Notes under the pieces: generated by a model
The model's input: the letters and a program-made list of their open reading frames with translations, nothing else
The model's database searches: none
What the model was told of the DNA's origin: nothing
Part shown: positions 36,972 to 44,339 of the stretch, piece by piece
How the letters are laid out: the number at the start of each line of letters is the position of its first letter
Numbering within the stretch: position 1 is the stretch's first letter
NCBI GenBank assembly: GCA_963767645.1
Contig: CAVYEW010000010.1
Span: forward strand, 496,001 to 560,000
Length of the DNA stretch: 64,000 bases
Source of the DNA: DATFDN01 sp963767645
GTDB taxonomy: Bacteria; Pseudomonadota; Alphaproteobacteria; Acetobacterales; Acetobacteraceae
Direction: 5' to 3'
Made by a program: the position numbers and the translations under genes

Positions 36972-37193
36972 CTATGCGACGGGAGTCGCGTTGTCCTTCA
37001 TCGCCACGGCCCTGGTGGCGGAATCCGCCGAAGCGGCCTGCCAGGAGCTGGAGCCGGGCGGCGCGCCCTGGGCCGTCTGCCAGGAGCTGGAGCCGGGCGG
37101 CGCACCCTGGGCCAAGGCGGCACCGCCGCCAACCGCTGTCAGCAAGGCCCCAACCATCGCCGCGGTCGTCAGCACCTTCTCGATCCGAGCCAT
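36972..37193 (-). CDS. Small secreted protein, QGAPPG family, copy 3, with tandem 13-residue repeat
   Basis: A 73-residue pre-protein. The signal peptide ends GGGAALA (residues 22-28), with cleavage before Gln29. The mature 45 residues begin with two near-identical 13-residue units, AQGAPPGSSSWQT and AQGAPPGSSSWQA (the first Ala belongs to the cleavage site). They come from a 39-nt direct repeat at about 37036-37113. The end reads AVAMKDNATPVA, matching the C-terminal block of copies 1 and 2. AAGGAGG lies 6 nt before the ATG. No giant regulator adjoins this copy; it is convergent with cydB. Confidence 0.72.
   Translation of the reverse strand: MARIEKVLTTAAMVGALLTAVGGGAALAQGAPPGSSSWQTAQGAPPGSSSWQAASADSATRAVAMKDNATPVA
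37036..37113 (-). repeat. 39-nt tandem direct repeat inside small secreted gene copy 3
   Basis: Two units offset by exactly 39 nt (for example CTGCCAGGAGCTGGAG on the plus strand at 37038 and 37077) differ by one base over most of their length. The repeat is in frame and doubles the QGAPPGSSSW block. Such a duplication arises by slippage or unequal exchange and is tolerated only if the repeated block can function in tandem. Confidence 0.8.
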
Positions 37194-37254
37194 GTCACAC
37201 CCTCCTTTTTCATGAGTGGGTGCGCGATGAGTAGCCGACCATGCCGGACCACGG

Positions 37255-37270
37255 TGTGACGGACGTCACG
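37255..37270. promoter_or_regulatory. CRP/FNR-family-like palindrome TGTGA-N6-TCACG
   Basis: The site TGTGACGGACGTCACG has the CRP half-site spacing (TGTGA, 6 bp, TCAC-). It lies 62 bp upstream of small secreted protein copy 3 (minus) and about 130 bp upstream of the nfuA-like gene (plus). One mismatch from the CRP consensus. It may be chance in GC-rich DNA. Confidence 0.3.
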
Positions 37271-37397
37271 CCCGCGACGGACCTTGCCGCGGATGCGCCG
37301 GCTGATCCCGCCCCCCTTGCGCCGCACCGCCTTTGGCCCGATGTAGCGGCGACAGGACCGTCCCGGTCCACATTCTCACCGACCCTCAAGGCTCGCC

Positions 37398-37958
37398 ATG
37401 TTCATCGAAACCGAAGGCACGCCCAATCCCGCCACCCTGAAATTCCTGCCCGGACGATGGGTGATGCAGTCGGGCACCGCCGATTTTGCCTCCCCCGACA
37501 GCGCCCGGCGCAGTCCACTGGCCGCCTCGCTCTTCGATCTGCCGGGAGTGGCCCGTGTATTTCTTGGTAGCGATTTCGTGACTGTAACCAAGACCGAGGC
37601 GGTCTCCTGGCAGAACCTCAAGCCGCAGGTCCTGGCGGCGCTGATGGACCACTTCGTCGCCAACCGTCCGGTGATCGAGGGGGAAGCGGATGCGGCCGAC
37701 GAGGAGGAGATCCGGCCCGAAGACCAGGAGATCGTTGAGCAGATCCGCGAGCTCCTCGACACGCGCGTCCGTCCCGCAGTGGCGGGCGACGGTGGGGATA
37801 TCGTGTTCAGGGGTTATCGCGACGGCGTGGTGCGGCTGCACATGCAGGGCGCGTGCTCCGGCTGTCCATCATCGAGCGCGACGTTGAAGCACGGCATCGA
37901 GAACATGCTGCGCCACTACGTGCCGGAAGTCGTCGCGGTCGAGCAGGTAGAGCTGTGA
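37398..37958 (+). CDS. NifU-like iron-sulfur scaffold protein (NFU1 type)
   Basis: A 186-residue Fe-S carrier. The N-terminal Nfu_N domain (residues 1-90) starts MFIETEGTPNPATLKFLPG, the alphaproteobacterial/mitochondrial NFU1 signature. The C-terminal NifU domain has the cluster-binding Cys pair in GACSGCPSS near residue 152. It delivers [4Fe-4S] clusters to client enzymes. Its TGA overlaps the GTG of the next gene. Confidence 0.93.
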   Translation: MFIETEGTPNPATLKFLPGRWVMQSGTADFASPDSARRSPLAASLFDLPGVARVFLGSDFVTVTKTEAVSWQNLKPQVLAALMDHFVANRPVIEGEADAADEEEIRPEDQEIVEQIRELLDTRVRPAVAGDGGDIVFRGYRDGVVRLHMQGACSGCPSSSATLKHGIENMLRHYVPEVVAVEQVEL

Positions 37959-38542
37959 CGCTTCCTGACGAGACTCTCGATGCGCTGTTCCGCTCCGCCC
38001 GATCGCATAATGCCTGGCACGACGAGCCGGTATCGGACGACACCCTGCGCGAGCTGTATGCCATCGCGTGCATGGGGCCGACCTCAGCCAATTCGTCGCC
38101 GGCGCGCTTCGTGTTCCTGCGCACAAGTGAGGCGAAGCAGCGCCTTACCCCCGCGCTGTCGTCAGGCAACCTCGACAAGACGATGCGCGCGCCGGTGACG
38201 GCGATCATCGCCTATGACCCGCGCTTCTATGAGAAGCTGCCGCAGCTCTTTCCGCACAATCCGGACGCGCAGGGCTGGTTCACGAGCAACGAGGCGTTGG
38301 CAGCGGCGACGGCGTTCCGCAACGGGACTCTGCAGGGCGCCTACTTCATGCTGGCGGCCCGTGCCGTGGGGCTGGATATCGGGCCGATGTCCGGCTTCGA
38401 CAACGACAAGGTGGACGAGATCTTCCTTCGCCCGCATGGCTGGCGGTCGAATTTCCTCTGCAATCTCGGGCGGGGCGACCCTGCGGGTCTGTTCCCCCGC
38501 TCCCCGCGCCTCGGTTTCGACGAGGCCTGCGTCCTGCTCTGA
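37955..38542 (+). CDS. rutE: Nitroreductase family protein, RutE-like (malonic semialdehyde reductase)
   Basis: A 195-residue flavoprotein. LFRSARSHNAWHDEPVSDDT, CMGPTSANSSPARFVF and GLDIGPMSGFDNDKVDEIFL match RutE, which reduces malonic semialdehyde to 3-hydroxypropionate in pyrimidine breakdown. No other rut gene is nearby, so it may serve as a general NAD(P)H-dependent reductase. The GTG start overlaps the nfuA-like stop by 4 nt (GTGA), indicating coupling. Confidence 0.82.
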   Translation: MTLPDETLDALFRSARSHNAWHDEPVSDDTLRELYAIACMGPTSANSSPARFVFLRTSEAKQRLTPALSSGNLDKTMRAPVTAIIAYDPRFYEKLPQLFPHNPDAQGWFTSNEALAAATAFRNGTLQGAYFMLAARAVGLDIGPMSGFDNDKVDEIFLRPHGWRSNFLCNLGRGDPAGLFPRSPRLGFDEACVLL

Positions 38543-38563
38543 CCTGGGTGCAGGGGCGGACCG

Positions 38564-39220
38564 ATGCTGGCCTTGACGCTCGACTGCGCCTTGGCCCGCG
38601 TCTCGGCCGCGGTGCTGGACGATGACCGCGTTCTCGCCGAGGACCTGCGCGATATGGAGCGGGGGGCCGGACTGTTGCCGAGCATGGTGCAGGCGGTGCT
38701 TGCCGAGGCCGGCCTGCCGGCGGCGGCGCTCGGCGTTATTGCCGTAACGCTCGGTCCGGGCAGTTTCACCGGCATCCGCGCCGCCCTGGCGTTGGCGCAT
38801 GGGATCGGACTTGCTTCCGGTACAGGCGTGATCGGGGTGACGGTGCCGGAGGCGCTGGCGGCGGTCGCGCCCGTGCCGCCCGGCCGGCAGCTCTGGGTGG
38901 CGATCGACAGCCATCGCGGTCGCGTGTTCCTGGATCGCGGCGGACACATCCGGGCTGTCTCGCGAGGCGACCTGCCGATGCCGGACGGCCCGCTTGCCGT
39001 GGCCGGCGACGCGGCCCCGGAAATCGCGGCTCGGCTCACCGCGCGCGGGGCGGACGTGCTCACGATGGCCCAGCGTCTCCCCGAGCCACGCGGCATCGCG
39101 CGTGCGGCGCGCGAGCGTTTGGCGGGTGCGCTGCCGGCCCGACCAGCGCAGCCTCTCTATATCGACCCGCCCGAGGCACGCCTGCCGGCGGACGGGCTGC
39201 GTCCGGCTCCGCGCGGATGA
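38564..39220 (+). CDS. tsaB: tRNA threonylcarbamoyladenosine biosynthesis protein TsaB
   Basis: A 218-residue ASKHA-fold partner of TsaD in t6A37 tRNA modification. Marks are LALTLDCALARVSAAVLDD at the N-terminus and VTLGPGSFTGIRAALALAHG near residue 62. The C-terminal half is short and variable, as usual. Overlaps rimI by 4 nt, the usual tsaB-rimI pairing. Confidence 0.92.
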   Translation: MLALTLDCALARVSAAVLDDDRVLAEDLRDMERGAGLLPSMVQAVLAEAGLPAAALGVIAVTLGPGSFTGIRAALALAHGIGLASGTGVIGVTVPEALAAVAPVPPGRQLWVAIDSHRGRVFLDRGGHIRAVSRGDLPMPDGPLAVAGDAAPEIAARLTARGADVLTMAQRLPEPRGIARAARERLAGALPARPAQPLYIDPPEARLPADGLRPAPRG

Positions 39221-39672
39221 CCACCAAGCTGAGCGTGGCGCATCCTTCCCACGCCGCCGCACTCGCGGCGGTTCATGCCAGCGCGTTCGCCCCTGGCGAG
39301 GTCTGGGAGGAACCGGCTTTCGCGGGTCAGCTCGCGCTTCCCGGCGTGTTCGGCTTCATCGATCCCGAGGCTGGACTCGTGCTGGCCCGTGTCGCCGCAG
39401 GCGAGGCGGAAATCCTGACCCTGGGAGTCGTGCCGGCCGCGCGCCGCCGCGGCGCGGGCAGGGCCCTGTTGCGGGCAGCGATGGGAGAGGCCGCGACGCG
39501 CGGCGCGGAGACCGTGTTCCTGGAGGTCGCGGCCGGCAACGAGGCTGCTCGCGCACTGTACACCGCTGCCGGGTTCCGCGAGGTCGGGCGCCGATCCTCC
39601 TACTATGCCGACGGCGGTGACGCGCTGGTGCTGGCGGCGCAGCTCAGCCCCGCCGCAGCAGCAGGTGGGTAA
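39217..39672 (+). CDS. rimI: Ribosomal-protein-alanine N-acetyltransferase-like GNAT protein
   Basis: A 151-residue GNAT enzyme. The acetyl-CoA loop is GVVPAARRRGAGRALL near residue 70, followed by FLEVAAGNEAARALYTAAGF, the RimI-like motif B and C-terminal region. Coupled to tsaB. Its end overlaps the convergent tusA-like gene by 29 nt. Confidence 0.9.
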   Translation: MTTKLSVAHPSHAAALAAVHASAFAPGEVWEEPAFAGQLALPGVFGFIDPEAGLVLARVAAGEAEILTLGVVPAARRRGAGRALLRAAMGEAATRGAETVFLEVAAGNEAARALYTAAGFREVGRRSSYYADGGDALVLAAQLSPAAAAGG

Positions 39673-39874
39673 TCCCTTCGGCGTCGGTGTCCTGCCGAAG
39701 CACCTGATGACCCTGCTCGATCGCCGCGCGCGGCACATTCTCCACCGGCTCGGCGCCCCGTAGCCTGACCAGCAGCGTCTGGCCCGGCGCAAGCCGATCC
39801 AGCGCGAGCCGGGTACGCACGAAGGTCATCGGGCAGATTTCTGCGGTGATATCGAGTTCCTGGTCGACTGTCAT
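39644..39874 (-). CDS. TusA-family sulfurtransferase-like protein
   Basis: A 76-residue TusA/SirA-fold protein. The active-site Cys lies in ITAEICPMTFVRTRLALDRL, the family CPxP-like motif with Pro-Met in place of the usual Pro-x-Pro. VRLRGAEPVENVPRAA follows, and it ends in a strand (THLLLRRG). Such proteins relay sulfur for tRNA thiolation or molybdoenzymes. An in-frame ATG at 39883 is equally possible. It is divergent from the MucR gene and overlaps rimI tail to tail. Confidence 0.82.
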   Translation of the reverse strand: MTVDQELDITAEICPMTFVRTRLALDRLAPGQTLLVRLRGAEPVENVPRAAIEQGHQVLRQDTDAEGITHLLLRRG

Positions 39875-39977
39875 GGCAAACATATACTCAGGCACTACTT
39901 TATGACCTAAATGCATATTGTGGAACACGAGGTCGTTGGTTAGATGGGTCTGCAGTTTCAAATTCGGAAGGCTCCCC

Positions 39978-40391
39978 ATGGCCGAAAATCCGGCTAATAC
40001 GAATGTGCTCGGGCTGACCGCGCAGATCGTTGCCGCCCACGTTTCTAACAATCCGGTATCTCCGGATGCGCTGCCATCGCTTATACAGGAGGTTTACAAG
40101 ACGCTGGCGGGCGTGGGCCGAGAGCCGCCGGAACCGGAGCGGCCGCAGCCAGCGGTACCGGTAAAGCGGTCTGTCTTTCCGGACCACATCATCTGTCTCG
40201 AGGACGGCAAGAAACTGAAGATGTTGAAGCGGCACCTGAAGACCGCCTACAACATGTCACCCGAGCAGTATCGGGATCGTTGGGGACTTGCGCCGGACTA
40301 TCCGATGGTGGCGCCGAACTATGCGCGCCATCGCTCCTCGCTGGCCAAGAAGATCGGCCTCGGGACCAAGCCGCGCAGCGTTCGGAAGTAG
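39978..40391 (+). CDS. MucR/Ros family transcriptional regulator
   Basis: A 137-residue DNA-binding protein. ALPSLIQEVYKTL is the N-terminal oligomerisation helix. The C-terminal zinc-finger region reads IICLEDGKKLKMLKRHLKTA, then YNMSPEQYRDRWGL. The second zinc Cys of Ros is Asp (CLED), as in many MucR proteins. These proteins bind AT-rich promoters and silence exopolysaccharide, motility and transferred genes. The AT-richer stretch just upstream (39884-39977) is a likely self-regulated promoter. The ATG at 39978 is within the conserved spacing of the family N-terminus. Confidence 0.92.
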   Translation: MAENPANTNVLGLTAQIVAAHVSNNPVSPDALPSLIQEVYKTLAGVGREPPEPERPQPAVPVKRSVFPDHIICLEDGKKLKMLKRHLKTAYNMSPEQYRDRWGLAPDYPMVAPNYARHRSSLAKKIGLGTKPRSVRK

Positions 40392-40492
40392 TCGCCGAAC
40401 CCCGCCAGGGCGTCTCAGGGCCGGGATCGGGCGCCCATTGGCGTCATTGGACAGCATCGCCCTGGATCGGCTAGGTGCAGGCAAGGGATCGG

Positions 40493-40975
40493 ATGGAATC
40501 GCGCATCGAGCGCCTGTGCATCGAACGGGGCCTGAAGATGACCGGCCAGCGTCGGGTCATTGCGCGCGTGCTGTCAGAGGCCGCCGACCACCCGGACGTG
40601 GAGGAGCTGTATCGCCGGGCGGCGGCGCTGGACAACCGGATCTCGATCGCTACCGTCTACCGCACCGTCCGACTCCTGGAGGAGAAGGGCATACTGGAGC
40701 GGCGGGACTTCGGCGGCGGCCGCGCCCGCTACGAGCCGACCGAGCATGGCAACCACTATCACCTGATCGATATCGACACCGGGAAGGTGATCGAATTCCA
40801 AGACCCGGAGCATGAACGGCTGATGCAGACAATCGCTGGGCGGCTGGGCTTCGACCTGGTCTCGCTACGACTGGAGCTGTTTGGCCGGCGCCGGCCCAAA
40901 CCGGCCTCGCGCGACTCCGTACGGGAAGGCGAGGGGGAGCGGGACTTGGCCGGCCAGGAGCAGATGCCGCAGTGA
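40493..40975 (+). CDS. fur: Fur family metal-responsive regulator
   Basis: A 160-residue Fur-fold repressor. The DNA-recognition helix is in RISIATVYRTVRLLEEKGIL near residue 55, and EHGNHYHLIDIDTGKVIEF near residue 85 holds the metal-binding His and Glu ligands. It lacks the CxxC structural zinc site of E. coli Fur, as many alphaproteobacterial Fur/Mur proteins do. Iron and manganese sensing cannot be told apart by eye. ATG 40493 follows AAGGG; an in-frame GTG lies 18 nt upstream. The stop overlaps the olsB-like GTG. Confidence 0.88.
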   Translation: MESRIERLCIERGLKMTGQRRVIARVLSEAADHPDVEELYRRAAALDNRISIATVYRTVRLLEEKGILERRDFGGGRARYEPTEHGNHYHLIDIDTGKVIEFQDPEHERLMQTIAGRLGFDLVSLRLELFGRRRPKPASRDSVREGEGERDLAGQEQMPQ

Positions 40976-41808
40976 CCGTGCCTCACCAGCTCGGTGCTCC
41001 CCAAGGACCGGCCCCGGCCTTCTCCGAGCTGCGGGCAGGCAATCTCGGCGTGCGCCTCGCCACCGGACCGGACGAGCTTGACGCCGTCCAGGCCCTGCGT
41101 TTCCGGGTCTTCTACGGCGAAATGGGAGCCGTGCCCGACCGGTTCATCGCCGCGTCCGGCCGCGATCGCGACCGCTACGACTTCGTGGCCGACCATCTGC
41201 TGGTGATCGACCATGCCATCGGTCCCGGCGCCGAAGGCATTGTCGGGACCTACCGCCTGATCCGCCAGAATGCGGCCGCCGCGCTCGGGGGGTTCTACTC
41301 GGCCAGCGAATACGATATCGGCCTGATCGAGCGTTTTCCGGGGCGTATCCTCGAACTCGGACGCTCCTGCGTGGATGCCGCGTACCGCAACCGCGCCGTG
41401 ATGCAGCTCTTGTGGCGCGGGATCGCGGCCTATGTCTTCCATCATCGGATCGATTTGATGTTCGGCTGCGCGAGCCTGCCCGGCACCAATCCGGATGCCG
41501 TCGGCGCGGAGCTCACTTACCTTTACGAGAACCACCTCGCCCCGCCTGCGCTGCGTCCGCGCGCCCTGCCGCACCGCTTTATCGAGATGCGCCGCCTGCG
41601 CTCCTCGGACCTGGAGCCGCGCCGCGCCCTTGCCCAATTGCCGCCCCTGATCAAGGGGTATCTGCGCCTCGGCGGGTTCGTGGGCGATGGAGCGGTGATC
41701 GATGAACAGTTCAACACCACCGATGTCGCCATCGTCGTCAAGACAGACCTCGTCACCGACAAATACTATCGTCACTATGAGCGCCAGCTCCGCGAGGCGC
41801 TCGACTGA
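40972..41808 (+). CDS. olsB: Ornithine-acyl-ACP N-acyltransferase (OlsB family)
   Basis: A 278-residue GNAT-like acyltransferase (PF13444). LGVRLATGPDELDAVQALRF, VFYGEMGAVPDRF and LELGRSCVDAAYRNRAVMQL are the family blocks. OlsB makes lyso-ornithine lipid, the first step of phosphorus-free membrane lipid synthesis; OlsA is not in this window. The GTG overlaps the fur stop (GTGA). Length is typical. Confidence 0.9.
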   Translation: MTVPHQLGAPQGPAPAFSELRAGNLGVRLATGPDELDAVQALRFRVFYGEMGAVPDRFIAASGRDRDRYDFVADHLLVIDHAIGPGAEGIVGTYRLIRQNAAAALGGFYSASEYDIGLIERFPGRILELGRSCVDAAYRNRAVMQLLWRGIAAYVFHHRIDLMFGCASLPGTNPDAVGAELTYLYENHLAPPALRPRALPHRFIEMRRLRSSDLEPRRALAQLPPLIKGYLRLGGFVGDGAVIDEQFNTTDVAIVVKTDLVTDKYYRHYERQLREALD

Positions 41809-41812
41809 CACC

Positions 41813-43411
41813 GTGACGCGCTCCCGGCCGCCCGTTCCGGAGCCGCGCGCCGGGCGGATGGCTCGCTCGCTGGCGTCGCTGCGGGGCTGGCGGGCCGATC
41901 TGGCCGCGCTTTGCGCCGGGTTGCTGGCGGCGCTGGCGCTGCCGCCACTGTACCTGCTCCCGGTGCTGCTGCTCGCCATGCCGGCACTGTTGTTGCTGAT
42001 CGACGGCGCGCGCGGCCCCTTTGTGGCAGCGCGGCGCGGATGGTGGTTCGGCTTCGGCCTAAACCTCGTCGGCCTCTATTGGATCACCGAGGCGATCATG
42101 ATCGAGGCGGCGCGATTTTGGTGGTGCGTGCCCCTCGCGGTGCCGGCCTTGGCGGCAACCCTCGCCCTGTTCATCGGCTTCGCCACCGGGGTGGCCCGTC
42201 TTGCGCCGCCAGGATGGAAGCGGCTTGTGGGGCTCGGCGGCGCCTGGGTGCTTGGCGACCTTGCGCGCCAGTTCATCGGCACCGGGTTCCCGTGGAATCC
42301 GCTGGGCAGCGTTTGGGAGTTGCCCGGGGTCGCAGGCGACGTGCTGATCCAGCCGGCGGCGTTGGTGGGCGTTCACGGGCTGACTCTGGCCACTGTGCTG
42401 CTGGCCGGTCTGCCGCTGCTCGGCTGGGGATTTCGCCTCGCCGGCGTGGCGGTGCTCGCCGCCTGGGTGGCGTTCGGACTGGTCCGCACCGCTGGCCCGC
42501 TGCCGCCGGCACCGGGCGTCACCGGAGTGCTGGTGCAAGGCGACGTCGCCGAGGGGCAGAAATGGAGCCCGCTCCTCGCCCGGGACATCTTCGAGCGCTA
42601 TCTTGACCTGACGGTCGAGGGGGTCCGGCAGGCCGGGCCCGGTCGGAAGGTGGTCATCTGGCCCGAAACGGCGAGCCCCTACCTGCTGGGCGACGAGCCG
42701 GCGGCGCGCCAGGCGATTGCCGAGGCGACGGGCGGCAATCCGGCCCTGGTCGGCTCCGTCCGGTTCGATGCCAGGGGCCGGCCCCGCAACACGCTGTATG
42801 CACTGGAGCCGGACGGCACCGTGGCGGCACTCTACGACAAGTGGCACTTGGTCCCGTTCGGCGAGTACCAGCCCGACTGGTTTCCGCTGCCGATCCAGAT
42901 CGTTCCCGGCGGGGGCTTCGCCGGCGGGCCAGGGCCACGGACGCTGCGTGTTCCCGGAGTGCCGCCTTTCGCTCCACTGATCTGTTACGAAGCCATATTC
43001 TCTGCCGAGGTGGTGGACGAGGCGGCGCGACCCGACTGGATCGTCAATGTCACGAACGACGCCTGGTTCGGCAACTCCACCGGCCCCCGCCAGCACCTCG
43101 CCGCCGTGCGGATGCGCGCGGTGGAGGAAGGGCTGCCGGTGCTGCGGGCAGCCAACACCGGGATCAGCGCCGCCGTCGACGCACGCGGCCACGAACTTGC
43201 GCGGATTGGGCTGGACCGCCCGGGCGTCCTGGTGGTCGGTCTACCCGGCCACCTGCCGCCGACGCCGTACGCGCGACTCGGATTGATCATGCCACTAGGT
43301 CTTGGGTCAGCCGCGGTGTTGATCGGGCTGGCGCGGAGGCGGCGTCTTTCCATAGCGCAAGAGGAATCTCCTTTTCGGATACAGACCTGCCCCTTTGATG
43401 AAGCAAGTTGA
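41813..43411 (+). CDS. lnt: Apolipoprotein N-acyltransferase
   Basis: A 532-residue inner-membrane enzyme that adds the third acyl chain to lipoproteins. About seven N-terminal membrane segments, then a nitrilase domain with Glu in VVIWPETASPY, Lys in LYDKWHLVPFGEYQ and Cys in PLICYEAIF, the catalytic triad. Start uncertain: GTG 41813 directly follows the olsB stop; ATG 41777 and ATG 41858 are alternatives. The last 20 residues lie over the -35 box of the next promoter. In many alphaproteobacteria miaB, phoH and ybeY separate fur/olsB from lnt; they are absent here. Confidence 0.92.
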   Translation: MTRSRPPVPEPRAGRMARSLASLRGWRADLAALCAGLLAALALPPLYLLPVLLLAMPALLLLIDGARGPFVAARRGWWFGFGLNLVGLYWITEAIMIEAARFWWCVPLAVPALAATLALFIGFATGVARLAPPGWKRLVGLGGAWVLGDLARQFIGTGFPWNPLGSVWELPGVAGDVLIQPAALVGVHGLTLATVLLAGLPLLGWGFRLAGVAVLAAWVAFGLVRTAGPLPPAPGVTGVLVQGDVAEGQKWSPLLARDIFERYLDLTVEGVRQAGPGRKVVIWPETASPYLLGDEPAARQAIAEATGGNPALVGSVRFDARGRPRNTLYALEPDGTVAALYDKWHLVPFGEYQPDWFPLPIQIVPGGGFAGGPGPRTLRVPGVPPFAPLICYEAIFSAEVVDEAARPDWIVNVTNDAWFGNSTGPRQHLAAVRMRAVEEGLPVLRAANTGISAAVDARGHELARIGLDRPGVLVVGLPGHLPPTPYARLGLIMPLGLGSAAVLIGLARRRRLSIAQEESPFRIQTCPFDEAS

Positions 43412-43436
43412 CAATTCTTGGTTGTAGGTTTACGAT
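43408..43436 (+). promoter_or_regulatory. Sigma70-type promoter, TTGACA-17-TACGAT
   Basis: A consensus -35 (43408-43413) overlapping the lnt stop codon, a 17-bp spacer, and TACGAT (43431-43436) as -10. Expected transcription start is near 43443, about 60 nt before the HTH gene. It is one of the best promoter matches in the window. Confidence 0.7.
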
Positions 43437-43503
43437 TTTGAAGTGATCGGCGCGTTCGCACCTGTCTCCAAACTCGCGCCGGCCGTAACGCCGAGGGACA
43501 CCG

Positions 43504-43965
43504 ATGCTGGACGACGTGGACCGGGACTCTCCTAAGTCTGGATCCGATCCGACGGAGGGGCGGCCGAGCCCCATCGATGTTCATGTTGGGTCCCGCATCC
43601 GGCTGCGCCGGACCCTGCTCGGAATGTCGCAGGAACGGCTTGGGGACCAGCTCGGCCTCACCTTCCAGCAGGTCCAGAAATATGAGCGGGGGGTGAACCG
43701 CGTCGGCGCGTCGCGGCTGTTCGATTTGGCCCGCGTGCTCGACGTGCCCATTAGCTTCTTCTTCGACGACATGCCGGACGGCTTGGTCGGGACCGCCGGC
43801 CGCCGGCCTGCCGGGGTCACGGATGCTCCAGAGGCCATCGCCGACGATACGATGACACGGCGCGAAACGTTGGAGCTGGTACGCGCCTATTATCGAATCG
43901 CCGATCCCAATCAACGCAAGAAGCTCTTCGAGCTGGTCAAGGCAATGGCGCGGGTCGAAGCCTAG
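43504..43965 (+). CDS. XRE-family helix-turn-helix regulator
   Basis: A 153-residue DNA-binding protein. The HTH is at about residues 25-80: VGSRIRLRRTLLGMSQERLG, then LTFQQVQKYERGVNRVGASR, with a following helix LARVLDVPISFFFDD. A C-terminal helical segment (ETLELVRAYYRIADPNQRKK) is typical of the alphaproteobacterial XRE proteins found between lnt and metK. metK is not seen here. It has its own strong promoter. Confidence 0.88.
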   Translation: MLDDVDRDSPKSGSDPTEGRPSPIDVHVGSRIRLRRTLLGMSQERLGDQLGLTFQQVQKYERGVNRVGASRLFDLARVLDVPISFFFDDMPDGLVGTAGRRPAGVTDAPEAIADDTMTRRETLELVRAYYRIADPNQRKKLFELVKAMARVEA

Positions 43966-44077
43966 CTCTCGGACTCTCGGGTGAATCGAGCTGTGGACGG
44001 TACGGCCGTGGCCGGGTTATCTGGTCGCGCTGAGCCGCAAGAAAACAGAGTGGCATTCCTGATCCAGAGCCGGTGAG

Positions 44078-44338
44078 ATGAAGTTCAAGCTAGACGTGGA
44101 ATGCAGCCCGGAGGAAGCGCGGGCCTTCCTGGGATTGCCGGACCTGCGCCCGATGCAGAAAACACTGATGGCTGACCTGGAGCAGCGCATGCACGAGACG
44201 ATCGCGGCGTGGTCGCCGGAGACGATCCTCGGCCAGTGGCTGACCGTGCTGCCGCAAGGCGCCCAGCAATTGCAGAAGTTAATGGAAGGTTTCCTCCGAT
44301 CCGGTGAAGCCGGGCCCGGGAGCAAACCGCCTCCCTAG
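44078..44338 (+). CDS. DUF6489 family protein
   Basis: An 86-residue soluble protein starting MKFKLDVECSPEEARAFLGL, with PDLRPMQKTLMADLEQRM and a flexible Pro-rich end. This N-terminal strand and PEEAR-FLGLPD pattern is the DUF6489 family, found mainly in alphaproteobacteria. It may be related to polyhydroxyalkanoate-associated phasin-like helices, but its role is not established. It ends 1 nt before the 3' end of the convergent DUF2244 gene. Confidence 0.7.
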   Translation: MKFKLDVECSPEEARAFLGLPDLRPMQKTLMADLEQRMHETIAAWSPETILGQWLTVLPQGAQQLQKLMEGFLRSGEAGPGSKPPP

Positions 44339-44339
44339 A

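Noticed and set aside
37041..37113. The 39-nt tandem repeat as a CRISPR array
   Set aside because: Only two units, contiguous and without spacers, and inside a coding frame.
36974..37234. Plus-strand frames over small secreted gene copy 3
   Set aside because: The minus frame has a perfect AAGGAGG, a signal peptide and two paralogs; the plus frames have none of these.
34894..37259. Long open frames on both strands over cydA/cydB (552 and 624 codons)
   Set aside because: The real cydA and cydB proteins occupy this DNA with clear heme-ligand motifs; the other frames are low-complexity shadows.
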